NCBI GenBank assembly: GCA_001724355.1 | Contig: MEEF01000025.1 | Location: forward strand, 1-39,101 | From: Mesorhizobium sp. SCN 65-20 | Lineage (GTDB): Bacteria; Pseudomonadota; Alphaproteobacteria; Rhizobiales; Rhizobiaceae | Direction: 5' to 3' | DNA: 39,101 nucleotides | Shown here: positions 1 through 8,273 of the stretch, piece by piece | How the letters are laid out: every line of letters starts with the position of its first letter | How positions within the stretch are numbered: the stretch's first letter is position 1 | Notes under the pieces: generated by a model | What the model was told of the DNA's origin: nothing | Databases searched by the model: none | What the model saw: only the letters and a program-made list of their open reading frames with translations | Program-made: the position numbers and the translations under genes

Positions 1-162
1 GTGCGTCCTTCGAGGCTCGCTTCGCTCGCACCTCAGGATGAGGAAGGCAGTGCTAGTGCCAACCTGAAAATCGGCATCGCTTCTAAAGCCGCACGACGAT
101 GAAGACACCAACCGTCCTCATCCTGAGGTGCTCGCCTGAAGGGCGAGCCTCGAAGGACGCAC
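1..162. repeat. Inverted pair of a dispersed Rhizobiales-type palindromic repeat
   Basis: Bases 1-44 and 115-162 are near reverse complements of each other, separated by about 70 bases. Each copy also has an internal hairpin formed by GAGGCTCG-type and CGAGC-CTC-type arms. The core (TCCTTCGAGGCTCG ... CCTCAGGATGAGGA) is, from memory, a very common intergenic element in Mesorhizobium, Bradyrhizobium and relatives. Its function is unknown; transcription termination or mRNA 3' protection has been suggested for elements of this type. No gene lies in 1-178, and the element ends just before the ribosome binding site of the methyltransferase gene. Confidence 0.75.
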
Positions 163-178
163 GACCAGGAAGCCAATA

Positions 179-1192
179 ATGCGCGACGCACTGAAAACCC
201 TTTTCTACCCCTTTGAGTCCGAGGCGCTGCCGCTGCCGGCCATGGGTACACGCGCGCTGTTCCTGGGCGCCGAGCCGGGCTTCCGGTCGCCCGAGGGGTT
301 CGGCGCCGAGCTTGCGCTGGTGCAGGGATTTCGGCCCCATTTCCTCGCTCTGCGGTCGAGCGGATTGCAGGTCGCTCCGCGAGCCGAGGGCGAGGCCTAC
401 GAGCTGGCGCTCGTGCTTGCCGGACGTCACCGCGGCCAGAACGAGTTGTACGTCGCCGAGGCGATCGAGCGCGCGGGCGAGGGCGGGCTGGTCGTGGTCG
501 CCGGCAGCAAGGACGATGGCATCGCCAGCCTGCGCAAGCGGCTGGCCGGGTTGGTTGAGATCGAGGACCACCTGCCGAAGTACCACGGCTCGGTCCTGTG
601 GTTCCGCCGGGATAAGCGGTCCCTGGCTGCCGCGGCCACCTTGCGTGCGGACAATCCGGACATGCTGGTGGACGGACGGTTCCACACCGCACCGGGCATG
701 TTCTCATTCGACCGCATCGACACCGGCTCGCGCCTTCTGGCCGAACACCTGCCGGCCGACATCAAGGGCGTCGTCGCGGACTTCTGCGCCGGCTGGGGCT
801 ACCTGGCGGCGGTGGTCGCGGAGCGGGCCACAGAGCTCAAGGCGCTCGAACTCTTCGAGGCCGACTACGACGCGTTGGAGGCCGCCAGGGCCAATCTCGG
901 CATGGCCGGCGTGGACACTCGGTTCCACTGGCAGGACCTGCTCAGGGAGCCTGTGGAGCGGCGCTACGACATGGTGGTGATGAACCCACCGTTCCACCAG
1001 GACCGCGGCGCCGATCCCGAGATCGGCCAGCGCATGATCCGGGCCGCGTCGGCGGCACTCAAGCCGGGCGGGCGGCTCTACATGGTTGCCAATCGCCATT
1101 TGCCCTACGAGCCGGTGCTGGCGGCTGCGTTTGCCTCACATCACGAGCTGGCGGTGGAGAACGGCTTCAGGGTCTGGACGGCGCGCCGATAA
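179..1192 (+). CDS. rsmC: Class I SAM-dependent methyltransferase, RsmC-like (16S rRNA guanine-N2 type)
   Basis: This 337-residue protein has the RsmC/MTS architecture: a degenerate N-terminal methyltransferase-like half (about 1-150) and a catalytic C-terminal Rossmann half (about 160-337). The SAM-binding loop is seen as VADFCAGWGYL near residues 199-209. The catalytic NPPFH motif, typical of N2-guanine and exocyclic amine methyltransferases, is at 269-273. RsmC methylates G1207 of 16S rRNA in the assembled 30S subunit in E. coli. The same substrate is inferred here from length and motifs; a related RlmG-type activity cannot be excluded. The start is supported by AGGAAG seven bases upstream. 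The gene is monocistronic, behind a palindromic repeat, and converges on the GGDEF-EAL gene with 17 bases between stops. Confidence 0.85.
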   Translation: MRDALKTLFYPFESEALPLPAMGTRALFLGAEPGFRSPEGFGAELALVQGFRPHFLALRSSGLQVAPRAEGEAYELALVLAGRHRGQNELYVAEAIERAGEGGLVVVAGSKDDGIASLRKRLAGLVEIEDHLPKYHGSVLWFRRDKRSLAAAATLRADNPDMLVDGRFHTAPGMFSFDRIDTGSRLLAEHLPADIKGVVADFCAGWGYLAAVVAERATELKALELFEADYDALEAARANLGMAGVDTRFHWQDLLREPVERRYDMVVMNPPFHQDRGADPEIGQRMIRAASAALKPGGRLYMVANRHLPYEPVLAAAFASHHELAVENGFRVWTARR

Positions 1193-1209
1193 GTTGGACC
1201 AGTACTGCC

Positions 1210-2736
1210 TCAGTGCAGGCTGGCGACCCTGGCGGTGGGCATCTCGTCGATCGCCAGCGGGGCAGGGCGGCCGAACAGGAAGCCCTGGACGACCTGGCAG
1301 CCGGCGGCGCGCAGCAGCGTCGCCTGGTTCTCCGTTTCGACGCCTTCCGCGATCGTCCGCACGCCGAGCGCGCGCGACAGCCCGACGATGGTCGAGACCA
1401 CCGCGCCCGAACTCGTGTCCGTCTCCATGCGGCTGACGAAGGCACGGTCGATCTTGAGCTTGTGGAAGTCGAAGTCGATCAGATAGGCGAGGTTGGAGTA
1501 GCCGGTGCCGAAGTCGTCGACCGCCACCGAGATGCCCATACCGGTCAGCTGCCTTAGGATCTCGGCGGCGCGCTCGCGATCCTGCATCATCGCCGATTCG
1601 GTCACCTCCAGTTCGAGCCGCTTCGGGGCGATCCCGGTTTCCGCGACGATCCTGGCGACGTTGCCGACGAAGTCGCGCGTCATGAACTGCACCGGCGAGA
1701 TGTTCACCGCCACGAAGCAGTCCTCCGGCAGCAGGCGGGCGTCAAGGCAGGCCTTGCGCAGCACCCACTCGCCGATCGGGCCGATCATGCCGGTTTCCTC
1801 GGCGACCGAGATGAACTCGGAAGGCCCGATCATGCCACGCTCGGGATGCTGCCAGCGGATCAGCGCCTCGTAGCCCACGGTCCGGCCGGATTGCAGATCG
1901 AGCTGCGGCTGGTAGTGCAGGTCGAAGTCGCCGCGCTCGAACGCGACGTGCAGTTCGGACTCTACCCACCGCCGGTGGTCCGCAACCCTGCCCATGTCCG
2001 GATCGAAGACGGCCCAGTTGCCGATGCCCGAAGCGCGGGCGTTCTGCAGCGCGAGGTTCGAGCGGCGCAGCAGCATGACCGGATCGTATCCGTCCTTGGG
2101 CATGGCGACGACGCCCACGGACACGCTGACCGATTGCAGGTGCGACGGCAGCTGGTACGGCTGCATCAGTTCCGCGACGACGCGGTCGATCATCGCCTCC
2201 AGCGAGCCGTCCACCTGCCGGTCGGGGCAGAGGATCGCGAACTCGCCGGCGCCCAGGCGCCCCAGCACGACGTCATCAGGCAGGGCGGTCCTCAGTCGCT
2301 CCGTGAAGGCGCGGATCAGCGCATCGCCGTTGCAATAGCCGATCGCGTCGTTGATCTGCTTGAAGCGGTCAATGTCGATGTCGATGAGGAAGACAGGCTT
2401 GCCGCTGCGCGCGGTGGCCGATGCGGCCTCGGCGATCTTGCCCACCATGGCAGTGCGCGCGAACAGCCCGGTCAGCTTGTCGAAATGGGTTTCGTTGAAG
2501 ACGTAGTCGGCGGATTCGTCGATGCCGGCGAAGAATGCCATCGCCGCGAGGGATGCGGCGAGGGCGCAGAGGGCGGCGATGATCGCTCCGATGACCTCGA
2601 TGGGCATGCCGGCAACCTGATTGCCGAGGTTCAACCGCACCCCCCAAATTGCCAATACGAAGCTGCCCAGCCCGGAAGTGGCGATGGTGGTAAGCCGAAA
2701 CAACTTGCTTCGGCCCGGGTTCGTGGCGGCAGCCAT
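1210..2736 (-). CDS. Membrane-anchored GGDEF-EAL protein, probable c-di-GMP phosphodiesterase
   Basis: The protein is about 508 residues. The N terminus has two hydrophobic segments (about 17-35 and 45-70), then a GGDEF domain (about 85-245) and an EAL domain (about 257-500). The GGDEF signature reads GAGEF (about 162-166), so the cyclase site has lost the second Gly and the Asp that coordinates metal. The EAL half keeps its key motifs: EAL at 290-292, the VTES glutamate, DDFGTG, KID and AEGVE. The likely activity is therefore c-di-GMP hydrolysis, with the GGDEF domain acting as a sensor or being inactive. I chose the ATG at 2736, with GGGAA eight bases upstream, over an in-frame TTG at 2751. 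Its sensory input is unknown; there is no recognisable PAS or periplasmic domain. Such proteins tune the motile-to-sessile switch. Confidence 0.9.
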   Translation of the reverse strand: MAAATNPGRSKLFRLTTIATSGLGSFVLAIWGVRLNLGNQVAGMPIEVIGAIIAALCALAASLAAMAFFAGIDESADYVFNETHFDKLTGLFARTAMVGKIAEAASATARSGKPVFLIDIDIDRFKQINDAIGYCNGDALIRAFTERLRTALPDDVVLGRLGAGEFAILCPDRQVDGSLEAMIDRVVAELMQPYQLPSHLQSVSVSVGVVAMPKDGYDPVMLLRRSNLALQNARASGIGNWAVFDPDMGRVADHRRWVESELHVAFERGDFDLHYQPQLDLQSGRTVGYEALIRWQHPERGMIGPSEFISVAEETGMIGPIGEWVLRKACLDARLLPEDCFVAVNISPVQFMTRDFVGNVARIVAETGIAPKRLELEVTESAMMQDRERAAEILRQLTGMGISVAVDDFGTGYSNLAYLIDFDFHKLKIDRAFVSRMETDTSSGAVVSTIVGLSRALGVRTIAEGVETENQATLLRAAGCQVVQGFLFGRPAPLAIDEMPTARVASLH

Positions 2737-2769
2737 GCGTAATGTTCCCAACTTGCGCGAATTCTCTAC

Positions 2770-2828
2770 CGAATCGCGAGTTAAGATCGCTTGCCGCGAA
2801 TGTCTACAATTTTAGCGAATCGCGAGTT
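2770..2828. repeat. Pair of 13-bp direct repeats (CGAATCGCGAGTT)
   Basis: CGAATCGCGAGTT occurs at 2770-2782 and again at 2816-2828. Both copies lie in the 93-base gap between the 3' end of fabI and the start of the GGDEF-EAL gene. They sit upstream of the latter gene, where promoter and operator elements would be expected. No matching known operator is recognised. Confidence 0.5.
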
Positions 2829-2838
2829 TTCACTCGCG
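2821..2838 (-). terminator. Short GAAA-tetraloop hairpin overlapping the fabI stop codon
   Basis: On the minus strand CGCGAGT and ACTCGCG form a 7-bp perfect stem closed by a GAAA loop. The fabI TGA stop codon lies at the stem-loop junction. The following sequence is A/T-rich but has no run of U, so this is at best a weak terminator or an mRNA 3'-end stabilising hairpin. Confidence 0.35.
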
Positions 2839-3642
2839 CCCGCCATCCGTCTGCTTGAGTTCGTCGAGCGTCGGCATCGAGACGATATGGTAGCCCGAAT
2901 CCACGTAGTGGATTTCGCCGGTTACCCCCGAGGACAGGTCCGACAGCAGGTAGAGCGCCGAACCGCCGACCTCGTCGATGGTCACCGTGCGGCGCAGCGG
3001 CGAGTTGCGCTGCTGGTAGGAGAACATGTGGCGCGCGTCCGAGATGCCGGCGCCGGCAAGCGTGCGCACCGGACCGGCCGAGATGCCGTTGATGCGGATG
3101 CCGCGCGGGCCGTAGTCGTTGGCGAGATAGCGCACGCTGGCCTCGAGGCCTGCCTTGGCGACGCCCATGACGTTGTAGTTCGGCATCACGCGCACCGACC
3201 CGGCATAGGTCAGCGTGATCATCGAGCCGCCTTCGTTCATCAGGGCCGCGGCGTGGCGCGCGACCTCGGTGAACGAGTAGCAGGAGATGACCATGGTGCG
3301 GATGAAGTTGTCCCGCGTGGTGTCGGCGTAGAGGCCCTTGAGCTCGTTCTTGTCGGAGAAGCCGATGGCGTGCACCAGGAAGTCGATGCCGCCCCACTTT
3401 TCCTTCAGCGTGTCGAACGTCGCTGCCACCGAGGCGCTGTCCTCCACGTCGCAAGGGATAACAAGCGAAGCGCCGACCTTCTCGGCCAATGGCTTGACCC
3501 GGCGGCCGAAGGCCTCGCCCTGATAGGTGAAGGCGAGTTCGGCGCCATGCTCTGCGAGCTTCTGCGCGATGCCCCAGGCAATGGAATGGTCGTTCGCGAC
3601 GCCCATGACGAGCCCGCGTTTGCCCTTCATCAGTCCGTCCAT
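2830..3642 (-). CDS. fabI: Enoyl-[acyl-carrier-protein] reductase (NADH), FabI
   Basis: FabI reduces trans-2-enoyl-ACP in the last step of each fatty acid elongation cycle in the cytoplasm. The 270-residue sequence is a short-chain dehydrogenase fold with the FabI-type nucleotide region (GVANDHSIAWGIA, about 14-26). The active-site Tyr146, Tyr156 and Lys163 are in the same numbering as E. coli FabI. It is the last gene of the minus-strand series fabA, fabB, fabI, ten bases after fabB. This is the arrangement that feeds FabA/FabB-made unsaturated chains into elongation. Rhizobia often carry a second fabI, so this may not be the only copy. Sensitivity to triclosan-type inhibitors cannot be judged from sequence alone. 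Confidence 0.97.
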   Translation of the reverse strand: MDGLMKGKRGLVMGVANDHSIAWGIAQKLAEHGAELAFTYQGEAFGRRVKPLAEKVGASLVIPCDVEDSASVAATFDTLKEKWGGIDFLVHAIGFSDKNELKGLYADTTRDNFIRTMVISCYSFTEVARHAAALMNEGGSMITLTYAGSVRVMPNYNVMGVAKAGLEASVRYLANDYGPRGIRINGISAGPVRTLAGAGISDARHMFSYQQRNSPLRRTVTIDEVGGSALYLLSDLSSGVTGEIHYVDSGYHIVSMPTLDELKQTDGGRE

Positions 3643-3652
3643 GTCGAAGTCC

Positions 3653-4876
3653 CTATGCGGAATGGCGCTGGAAAACGAGCGTGGCGTTGGTGCCGCCGAA
3701 GCCGAAGGAATTGGACAGAACGGTGTCGATCCTGGCGTCGTCGATGCGCTTGCGCACGATCGGCATGCCCTCGAACTCTGGATCGAGTTCTTCGATATGG
3801 GCGCTCTCGCCGATGAAGCGGCCCTGCATCATGAGGATCGAATAGATCGATTCCTGCACGCCGGCCGCGCCGAGCGAGTGTCCGGTCAGCGACTTGGTCG
3901 AGGTGATGTTGGGCATCTTGTCGCCGAACACTTCGCGGATCGCGCCCATTTCCTTCGAGTCGCCCACCGGCGTCGAAGTGCCGTGGGTGTTGATGTAGTC
4001 GACCGGGCCCTTCACCGTCGAAAGCGCCTGGCGCATGCAACGGATGGCGCCTTCGCCCGACGGAGCGACCATGTCGTAGCCGTCGGAGGTCGCGCCGTAG
4101 CCGACCAGCTCGCAATAGATCTTCGCACCGCGCGCCTTGGCGTGCTCGAGCTCCTCGAGGACCAGGACGCCCGCGCCGCCGGCAATCACAAAGCCGTCGC
4201 GATTGACGTCATAGGCGCGCGAGGCGACCGAGGCGCGGTCATTGTACTTGGACGACATGGCACCCATGGCGTCGAACAGGTTCGACATGGTCCAGTCGAG
4301 ATCCTCGTGGCCGCCGGCGAACATGACGTCCTGCTTACCCCACTGGATCATCTCGGCGGCATTGCCGATGCAGTGCGCCGAGGTCGAGCACGCCGACGAG
4401 ATCGAGTAGTTGACGCCGTGAATCTTGAACCAGGTGGCGAGCGTCGCCGAAGCGGTCGACGACATCGCCTTCGGCACCGCGAACGGCCCGATGCGCTTGG
4501 GCGAGTTGTTCTTCAGCGTGATCTCGGAGGCTTCCACGATTGTGCGGGTGGAGGGGCCGCCCGAGCCCATGATGATACCGGTGCGCTCGTTGCCCGAAAC
4601 GTCGCTCTCCTCGAGGCCGCTGTCGGCGATCGCCTGCTTCATCGCGACGTGGTTCCACATGCCGCCCTGCGACAGGAAACGCGACGCGCGACGGTCGACC
4701 AGCTCGGTCATGTCGAGGTTGGGTGCGCCCCAGACCTGGCACTTGAAGCCGTGCTCGGCGAAGTCGTTGGAGAAGCTGATGCCGGACTTCGCGTCCCGCA
4801 GCGATGCGGTCACCTCGTCGGCGTTGTTGCCGATGGACGACACGATTCCGAGGCCCGTTACGACGACCCGTCTCAT
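3653..4876 (-). CDS. fabB: 3-oxoacyl-[acyl-carrier-protein] synthase I, FabB
   Basis: FabB condenses malonyl-ACP with acyl-ACP and is needed to elongate the cis-3-decenoyl product of FabA into unsaturated fatty acids. The 407-residue thiolase-fold protein has the catalytic set Cys163, His298, Lys328 and His333, at exactly the E. coli FabB numbering. Its signature motifs are [20 protein letters not shown] and [12 protein letters not shown]. Together with fabA upstream and fabI downstream it forms the dedicated unsaturated fatty acid operon of Rhizobiales. The gap to fabA is 29 bases and to fabI ten bases. Confidence 0.97.
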   Translation of the reverse strand: MRRVVVTGLGIVSSIGNNADEVTASLRDAKSGISFSNDFAEHGFKCQVWGAPNLDMTELVDRRASRFLSQGGMWNHVAMKQAIADSGLEESDVSGNERTGIIMGSGGPSTRTIVEASEITLKNNSPKRIGPFAVPKAMSSTASATLATWFKIHGVNYSISSACSTSAHCIGNAAEMIQWGKQDVMFAGGHEDLDWTMSNLFDAMGAMSSKYNDRASVASRAYDVNRDGFVIAGGAGVLVLEELEHAKARGAKIYCELVGYGATSDGYDMVAPSGEGAIRCMRQALSTVKGPVDYINTHGTSTPVGDSKEMGAIREVFGDKMPNITSTKSLTGHSLGAAGVQESIYSILMMQGRFIGESAHIEELDPEFEGMPIVRKRIDDARIDTVLSNSFGFGGTNATLVFQRHSA

Positions 4877-4905
4877 ACGCTTTTCCTTTCAGACAGCCGG
4901 CGCGG

Positions 4906-5424
4906 TTACGCCGAAGCTTCCTGCTTCGAGAGCCCGACCTTGAGGTCGGTGGCCTTGTATATGGTCTCGCCGTCGGCCTTCAGCCAGCCATCGGCGATGC
5001 CCAGGACAAGGCGGCCGCGCATCACGCGCTTGAAGTCGATGCCGTATTCGACCTTCTTGACCGAAGGCGTGACCATGCCCTTGAACTTCACTTCGCCGGT
5101 CGACAGCGCCATGCCCTTGCCCTCTTCGCCGAGCCAGCCGAGGTAGAAGCCGGTCAGCTGCCACATGGCGTCGAGGCCAAGGCAGCCCGGCATGATCGGG
5201 TTGCCGATGAAATGGCAGGGGAAGAACCACAGGTCCGGCTTGATGTCGAACTCGGCGCGGGCATAGCCCTTGTCGAACTCGCCGCCGGTCTCGCTGATCT
5301 CGGTGATGCGATCGAACATCAGCATCGGCGGGGCAGGCAACTGGGCATTGCCGGGCCCGAACAGCTCGCCGCGGGCACAAGCCAGCAATTCCTCGTAGCC
5401 GTAGCTGGATTTCTGTTCGGCCAT
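4906..5424 (-). CDS. fabA: 3-hydroxydecanoyl-ACP dehydratase/isomerase, FabA
   Basis: FabA dehydrates 3-hydroxydecanoyl-ACP and isomerises the trans-2 bond to cis-3, which is the branch point of anaerobic unsaturated fatty acid synthesis. The protein is 172 residues, the normal FabA length. The active-site His (residue 71) is in PCHFIG and the Asp (85) in GLDAMWQL. The usual GDP before MPGC reads GNP here, a conservative change. The reading frame is open upstream to 5535, but the ATG at 5424 fits family length and has a strong GGGGAAGG ribosome binding site. It is the first gene of fabA-fabB-fabI and is divergent from irr, a conserved pairing that may link membrane lipid synthesis to iron status. 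Confidence 0.97.
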   Translation of the reverse strand: MAEQKSSYGYEELLACARGELFGPGNAQLPAPPMLMFDRITEISETGGEFDKGYARAEFDIKPDLWFFPCHFIGNPIMPGCLGLDAMWQLTGFYLGWLGEEGKGMALSTGEVKFKGMVTPSVKKVEYGIDFKRVMRGRLVLGIADGWLKADGETIYKATDLKVGLSKQEASA

Positions 5425-5557
5425 GAACACCTTCCCCGTCGCAAAATATCGGGCGGTGGGACGCCCTTGTTGTGTGCCTTCACTAGCACAGACTGTCTCC
5501 AGCCGGAAACCGACGTTTGCGCTTAGCGCGACCATCTGCCCGGGTCAATGCGCGCTA

Positions 5558-5586
5558 TTGATCGCATTTGAGCTACCGAATATATG
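5558..5586 (+). promoter_or_regulatory. Candidate sigma-70-type promoter for irr
   Basis: TTGATC (5558-5563) and TATATG (5581-5586) are separated by exactly 17 bases. Transcription would begin near 5593, about 75 bases before the preferred irr start. This placement also argues against the in-frame ATG at 5584, which would lie inside the -10 element. No ICE-type Irr box was recognised in the irr-fabA gap. Confidence 0.4.
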
Positions 5587-5667
5587 TCGAAGATAGCTTG
5601 CCGGCGGCATATGCGGCTTTTGGCAAGGTTCAAGTGGGGCGAAGTCGAACTCCGGCGAGGCGATCAA

Positions 5668-6090
5668 GTGGATTCGCGTAAGGCAAGCATGGCTGTGGAA
5701 ACGCGTGTCCGCGATGCGGGGCTGAGGCCCACGCGGCAGCGCGTTGCGCTGGCTGAACTGCTGTTCGCCAAGGGCGACCGTCACCTCTCGGCCGAAGAAC
5801 TACACGAGGAGGCGCTGAACGCCGGCGTGCCCGTGTCCCTCGCCACCGTCTACAACGCGCTGCACCAGTTCACCGATGCTGGCCTGCTGCGCATCCTGGC
5901 GGTCGAGGGTTCGAAGACCTACTTCGACACCAACACCTCCGACCACCACCACTTCTATATCGAGGGCGAGAACCGCGTGTTCGACATCGAGCCGAGCGCG
6001 GTGTGCGTCTCCAACCTGCCGGAACCACCGGAAGGCATGGAGATCGCCAATGTCGATATCGTGGTGAGGCTGCGCCCGAAACGCGCCTGA
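5668..6090 (+). CDS. irr: Fur-family iron response regulator Irr
   Basis: Irr is the haem-status regulator of Rhizobiales: under low iron it represses haem synthesis and iron-using genes and activates uptake. The sequence has the Fur-type winged helix (LRPTRQRVALAELLF, then SLATVYNALHQFTDAGL). It also has the histidine cluster SDHHHF characteristic of Irr, which is used for metal or haem sensing. The frame is open from an ATG at 5584, but homologues begin shortly before the VRDAGLRPTRQ segment. I favour the GTG at 5668 (140 residues, GCGAGG upstream); the ATG at 5689 (133 residues, AAGG upstream) is the alternative. It is divergent from fabA. An N-terminal haem regulatory motif (GCP-type), as in Bradyrhizobium Irr, is not seen. 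Confidence 0.93.
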   Translation: MDSRKASMAVETRVRDAGLRPTRQRVALAELLFAKGDRHLSAEELHEEALNAGVPVSLATVYNALHQFTDAGLLRILAVEGSKTYFDTNTSDHHHFYIEGENRVFDIEPSAVCVSNLPEPPEGMEIANVDIVVRLRPKRA

Positions 6091-6115
6091 GCCGGCGTCG
6101 CCGCCTGGCGCTTCG

Positions 6116-6673
6116 TCAATTGTCGATGGCTTCGCCCGGATAGGCGCCCCAGAGCTGGGACTGCGCCAGCCACCCGCTCTTGCCGGCAAACGTCATCTCG
6201 CACCATTCGCCGTTGCATTTCTTGATCGAGCCCACGACGCCGGGTTCGATGACGGCCACGGTGCGGGCGTTCTTCTCCGGTTCGGAGAGCAGGATGAGCT
6301 GGGCATCCTTGCCGCGCTGCCAGGGGGCTGCGATCGCGGTGCGGTGGCCCGACAGCATGGACTGGTTGATCCAGCCCTCCGCACCGTCGGCGTCGCGCAC
6401 CTTCCGCCAGTTGTCGTACTCCTGGACGATTTCCATCGGCAGGCCGGGCTTCAGATACATCCAGTCGACGGGATAGTTGACGCCGGGACCGATGCGCGAA
6501 TTCACCTTGCCGGCCTTGAGGCTGACGAATCGCGGCAGCGGCAGGCCGCTCGGGCCGAGCCTGACGTCCTGCGCGGCGCTTGCCGTGCCGACGAAACCCG
6601 AGTTTGGCGAAACGAAAGCGAGCCCCACCAGTGCTGCACAGACGGCCAGGCGAAGCGACGCGAAACCAGACAC
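6116..6673 (-). CDS. Secreted bacterial SH3-domain protein
   Basis: This is a 185-residue exported protein. It has a signal peptide (about 1-34, ending ASAA) and two SH3b-like modules, the first around RFVSLKAGKVNSRIGPG and the second ending in GKSGWLAQSQLWG. Bacterial SH3 domains of this kind usually bind peptidoglycan or periplasmic partners. No catalytic domain is present, so it may be an adaptor or cell-wall-binding protein. From memory, its divergent pairing with the neighbouring D-2-hydroxyacid dehydrogenase recurs in Rhizobiales, but no functional link is known to me. It converges on irr with 25 bases between the genes. Confidence 0.8.
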   Translation of the reverse strand: MSGFASLRLAVCAALVGLAFVSPNSGFVGTASAAQDVRLGPSGLPLPRFVSLKAGKVNSRIGPGVNYPVDWMYLKPGLPMEIVQEYDNWRKVRDADGAEGWINQSMLSGHRTAIAAPWQRGKDAQLILLSEPEKNARTVAVIEPGVVGSIKKCNGEWCEMTFAGKSGWLAQSQLWGAYPGEAIDN

Positions 6674-6843
6674 CTTCGTAACCTCTATTTGAACTTCGCG
6701 CCCGTGCCGCGGTGCTTTGCGGGCGCCCTTTTTCTTTGTCTTCGGCGGTACTGCTTGTTACACAGATTCCCGCTCGGTGATTGGTTTGCAGTTTCACCGG
6801 TCTTGGTTAAAGAGGTCTCAACGGGATCTTCGTCGAGGAAAGC

Positions 6844-7845
6844 ATGACCGGCCGAAAAAAGCCTCTCGTCGTCATCACGCGCAAGCTGCCTGACCCGGTG
6901 GAGACACGCATGCGCGAACTCTTCGACGCGCGGCTGAACGTCGACGACCGGCCGATGACCCAGCCGGAACTGGTCGCCGCCGTGAAGGAAGCCGACGTTC
7001 TGGTGCCCACCGTCACGGACACGATCGACGCGGCCCTGATCGAGCAGGCCGGCCCCAACCTCAAGCTCATCGCCAATTTCGGCAACGGCGTCGACAAGAT
7101 CGACGTCACCGCCGCAGCCAAGCGCGGCATCACCGTCACGAACACGCCGAACGTGCTCACCGAGGACACGGCCGACATGACCATGGCGCTGATGCTGGCG
7201 GTGCCGCGGCGGCTGACCGAGGGCGCCAACATCCTGACCAGCGACAAGAAATGGGCCGGCTGGTCGCCGACCTGGATGCTGGGCCGCCGCATCTGGGGCA
7301 AACGCCTGGGCATCGTCGGAATGGGCCGCATCGGCACCGCGGTCGCCCGCCGCGCCAAGGCCTTCGGGCTCTCCATCCACTATCACAACCGCCACCGCGT
7401 GTTGCAGTCGGTCGAGGACGAGCTGGAGGCGACCTATTGGGAGAGCCTGGACCAGATGCTCGCCCGCATGGACATCATCTCGATCAACTGCCCGTCGACG
7501 CCCGCGACCTTCCACCTCCTGTCGGCGCGGCGGCTGGCGCTGATGCAGCCGCACGCCTACCTGGTCAACATCGCCCGTGGCGACATCATCGACGAGGAAG
7601 CGCTGGTCAAGATGCTGCAGGACGGCAAGCTGGCGGGTGCGGCGCTTGACGTGTTCGAGCACGAGCCGGCGGTCAGTCCGAAGCTGCTCAAGCTCGCCGC
7701 CAAGGGCAAGGTGGTGCTGTTGCCGCATATGGGCTCGGCCACGATCGAGGGCCGCATCGATATGGGCGAGAAGGTCATCATCAACATCCGCGCGCATGTC
7801 GACGGGCATCGCCCGCCGGATCGCGTGCTGCCGCTCAGGACCTGA
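6844..7845 (+). CDS. D-isomer-specific 2-hydroxyacid dehydrogenase (glyoxylate/glycerate type)
   Basis: This 333-residue NAD(P)-dependent oxidoreductase reduces or oxidises small 2-hydroxyacids such as glyoxylate/glycolate or hydroxypyruvate/D-glycerate. The nucleotide-binding glycine motif is GMGRIG (about 160). The catalytic triad is visible as Arg in NIARGDIID, Glu in DVFEHEP and His in LLPHMGSAT. The substrate-side NFGNGVDKID loop matches the D-glycerate/glyoxylate reductase branch. Exact substrate cannot be fixed from sequence. A second, GhrA-like enzyme is encoded at 33476-34429. The gene is divergent from the SH3 protein and converges on the GFA gene with two bases between stops. Confidence 0.88.
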   Translation: MTGRKKPLVVITRKLPDPVETRMRELFDARLNVDDRPMTQPELVAAVKEADVLVPTVTDTIDAALIEQAGPNLKLIANFGNGVDKIDVTAAAKRGITVTNTPNVLTEDTADMTMALMLAVPRRLTEGANILTSDKKWAGWSPTWMLGRRIWGKRLGIVGMGRIGTAVARRAKAFGLSIHYHNRHRVLQSVEDELEATYWESLDQMLARMDIISINCPSTPATFHLLSARRLALMQPHAYLVNIARGDIIDEEALVKMLQDGKLAGAALDVFEHEPAVSPKLLKLAAKGKVVLLPHMGSATIEGRIDMGEKVIINIRAHVDGHRPPDRVLPLRT

Positions 7846-7847
7846 TC

Positions 7848-8246
7848 TCAGCCAGCCTCGGGCAGGCGCGTCTCAAGACACCACCATTTCGGGCGGCCGG
7901 TCAGGAAGCTGTGATAGGCGGGCATGAGTTCGGCTGCCTTCGGCTTGTCGAACACGCCGAGCACGAGCGCGACCGTGGGCTGGTCGTCGATGGCGCCGAT
8001 GGTGCTGCCGCAGCGCGCACAGAAGGCGCGGCTTGAATAGTCCGAAGAGCGGAATGTCGAGGGCTGGCCGCCCGATCCGGTCCAGCTGACCGAGTCGCGC
8101 GGGAATTCTACCCAAGCAAGGGTGAGCGAACCGCTGTGGCGCTGGCACATCCGGCACGAGCAGGTGTGCGGCTTCTCTGCCGGCCCGCGTGCCTCGAACC
8201 TGATGTCCCCGCACAGGCAACCGCCGGCGTATTTCTTGACGGCCAC
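7848..8246 (-). CDS. GFA (glutathione-dependent formaldehyde-activating)-family zinc protein
   Basis: This small 132-residue protein belongs to the GFA/CENP-V fold. The zinc-binding cysteines are visible as GGCLCGDIRF near the N terminus, CSCRMCQRHSG around residues 29-39, and FCARCGSTIG around 75-84. True Gfa catalyses S-hydroxymethylglutathione formation, but most short family members have no shown activity. The function is therefore left open. It is the last gene of the run dnaN-recF-moeB-GNAT-GFA, 27 bases after the acetyltransferase. Confidence 0.85.
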   Translation of the reverse strand: MAVKKYAGGCLCGDIRFEARGPAEKPHTCSCRMCQRHSGSLTLAWVEFPRDSVSWTGSGGQPSTFRSSDYSSRAFCARCGSTIGAIDDQPTVALVLGVFDKPKAAELMPAYHSFLTGRPKWWCLETRLPEAG

Positions 8247-8273
8247 GGGCCCCCTCCGGATTTTGAATTGATT

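Noticed and set aside
3527..5146. A 539-codon plus-strand open frame opposite fabB and fabA
   Set aside because: The minus-strand genes have full catalytic motifs; the plus-strand frame has none.
5584..5667. Longer irr beginning at the ATG at 5584
   Set aside because: The extra residues do not resemble Irr N termini and the ATG lies within a likely -10 element.
5693..5701. TGTGGAAAC within irr as a DnaA box
   Set aside because: It is coding sequence with at least two mismatches and no cluster around it.
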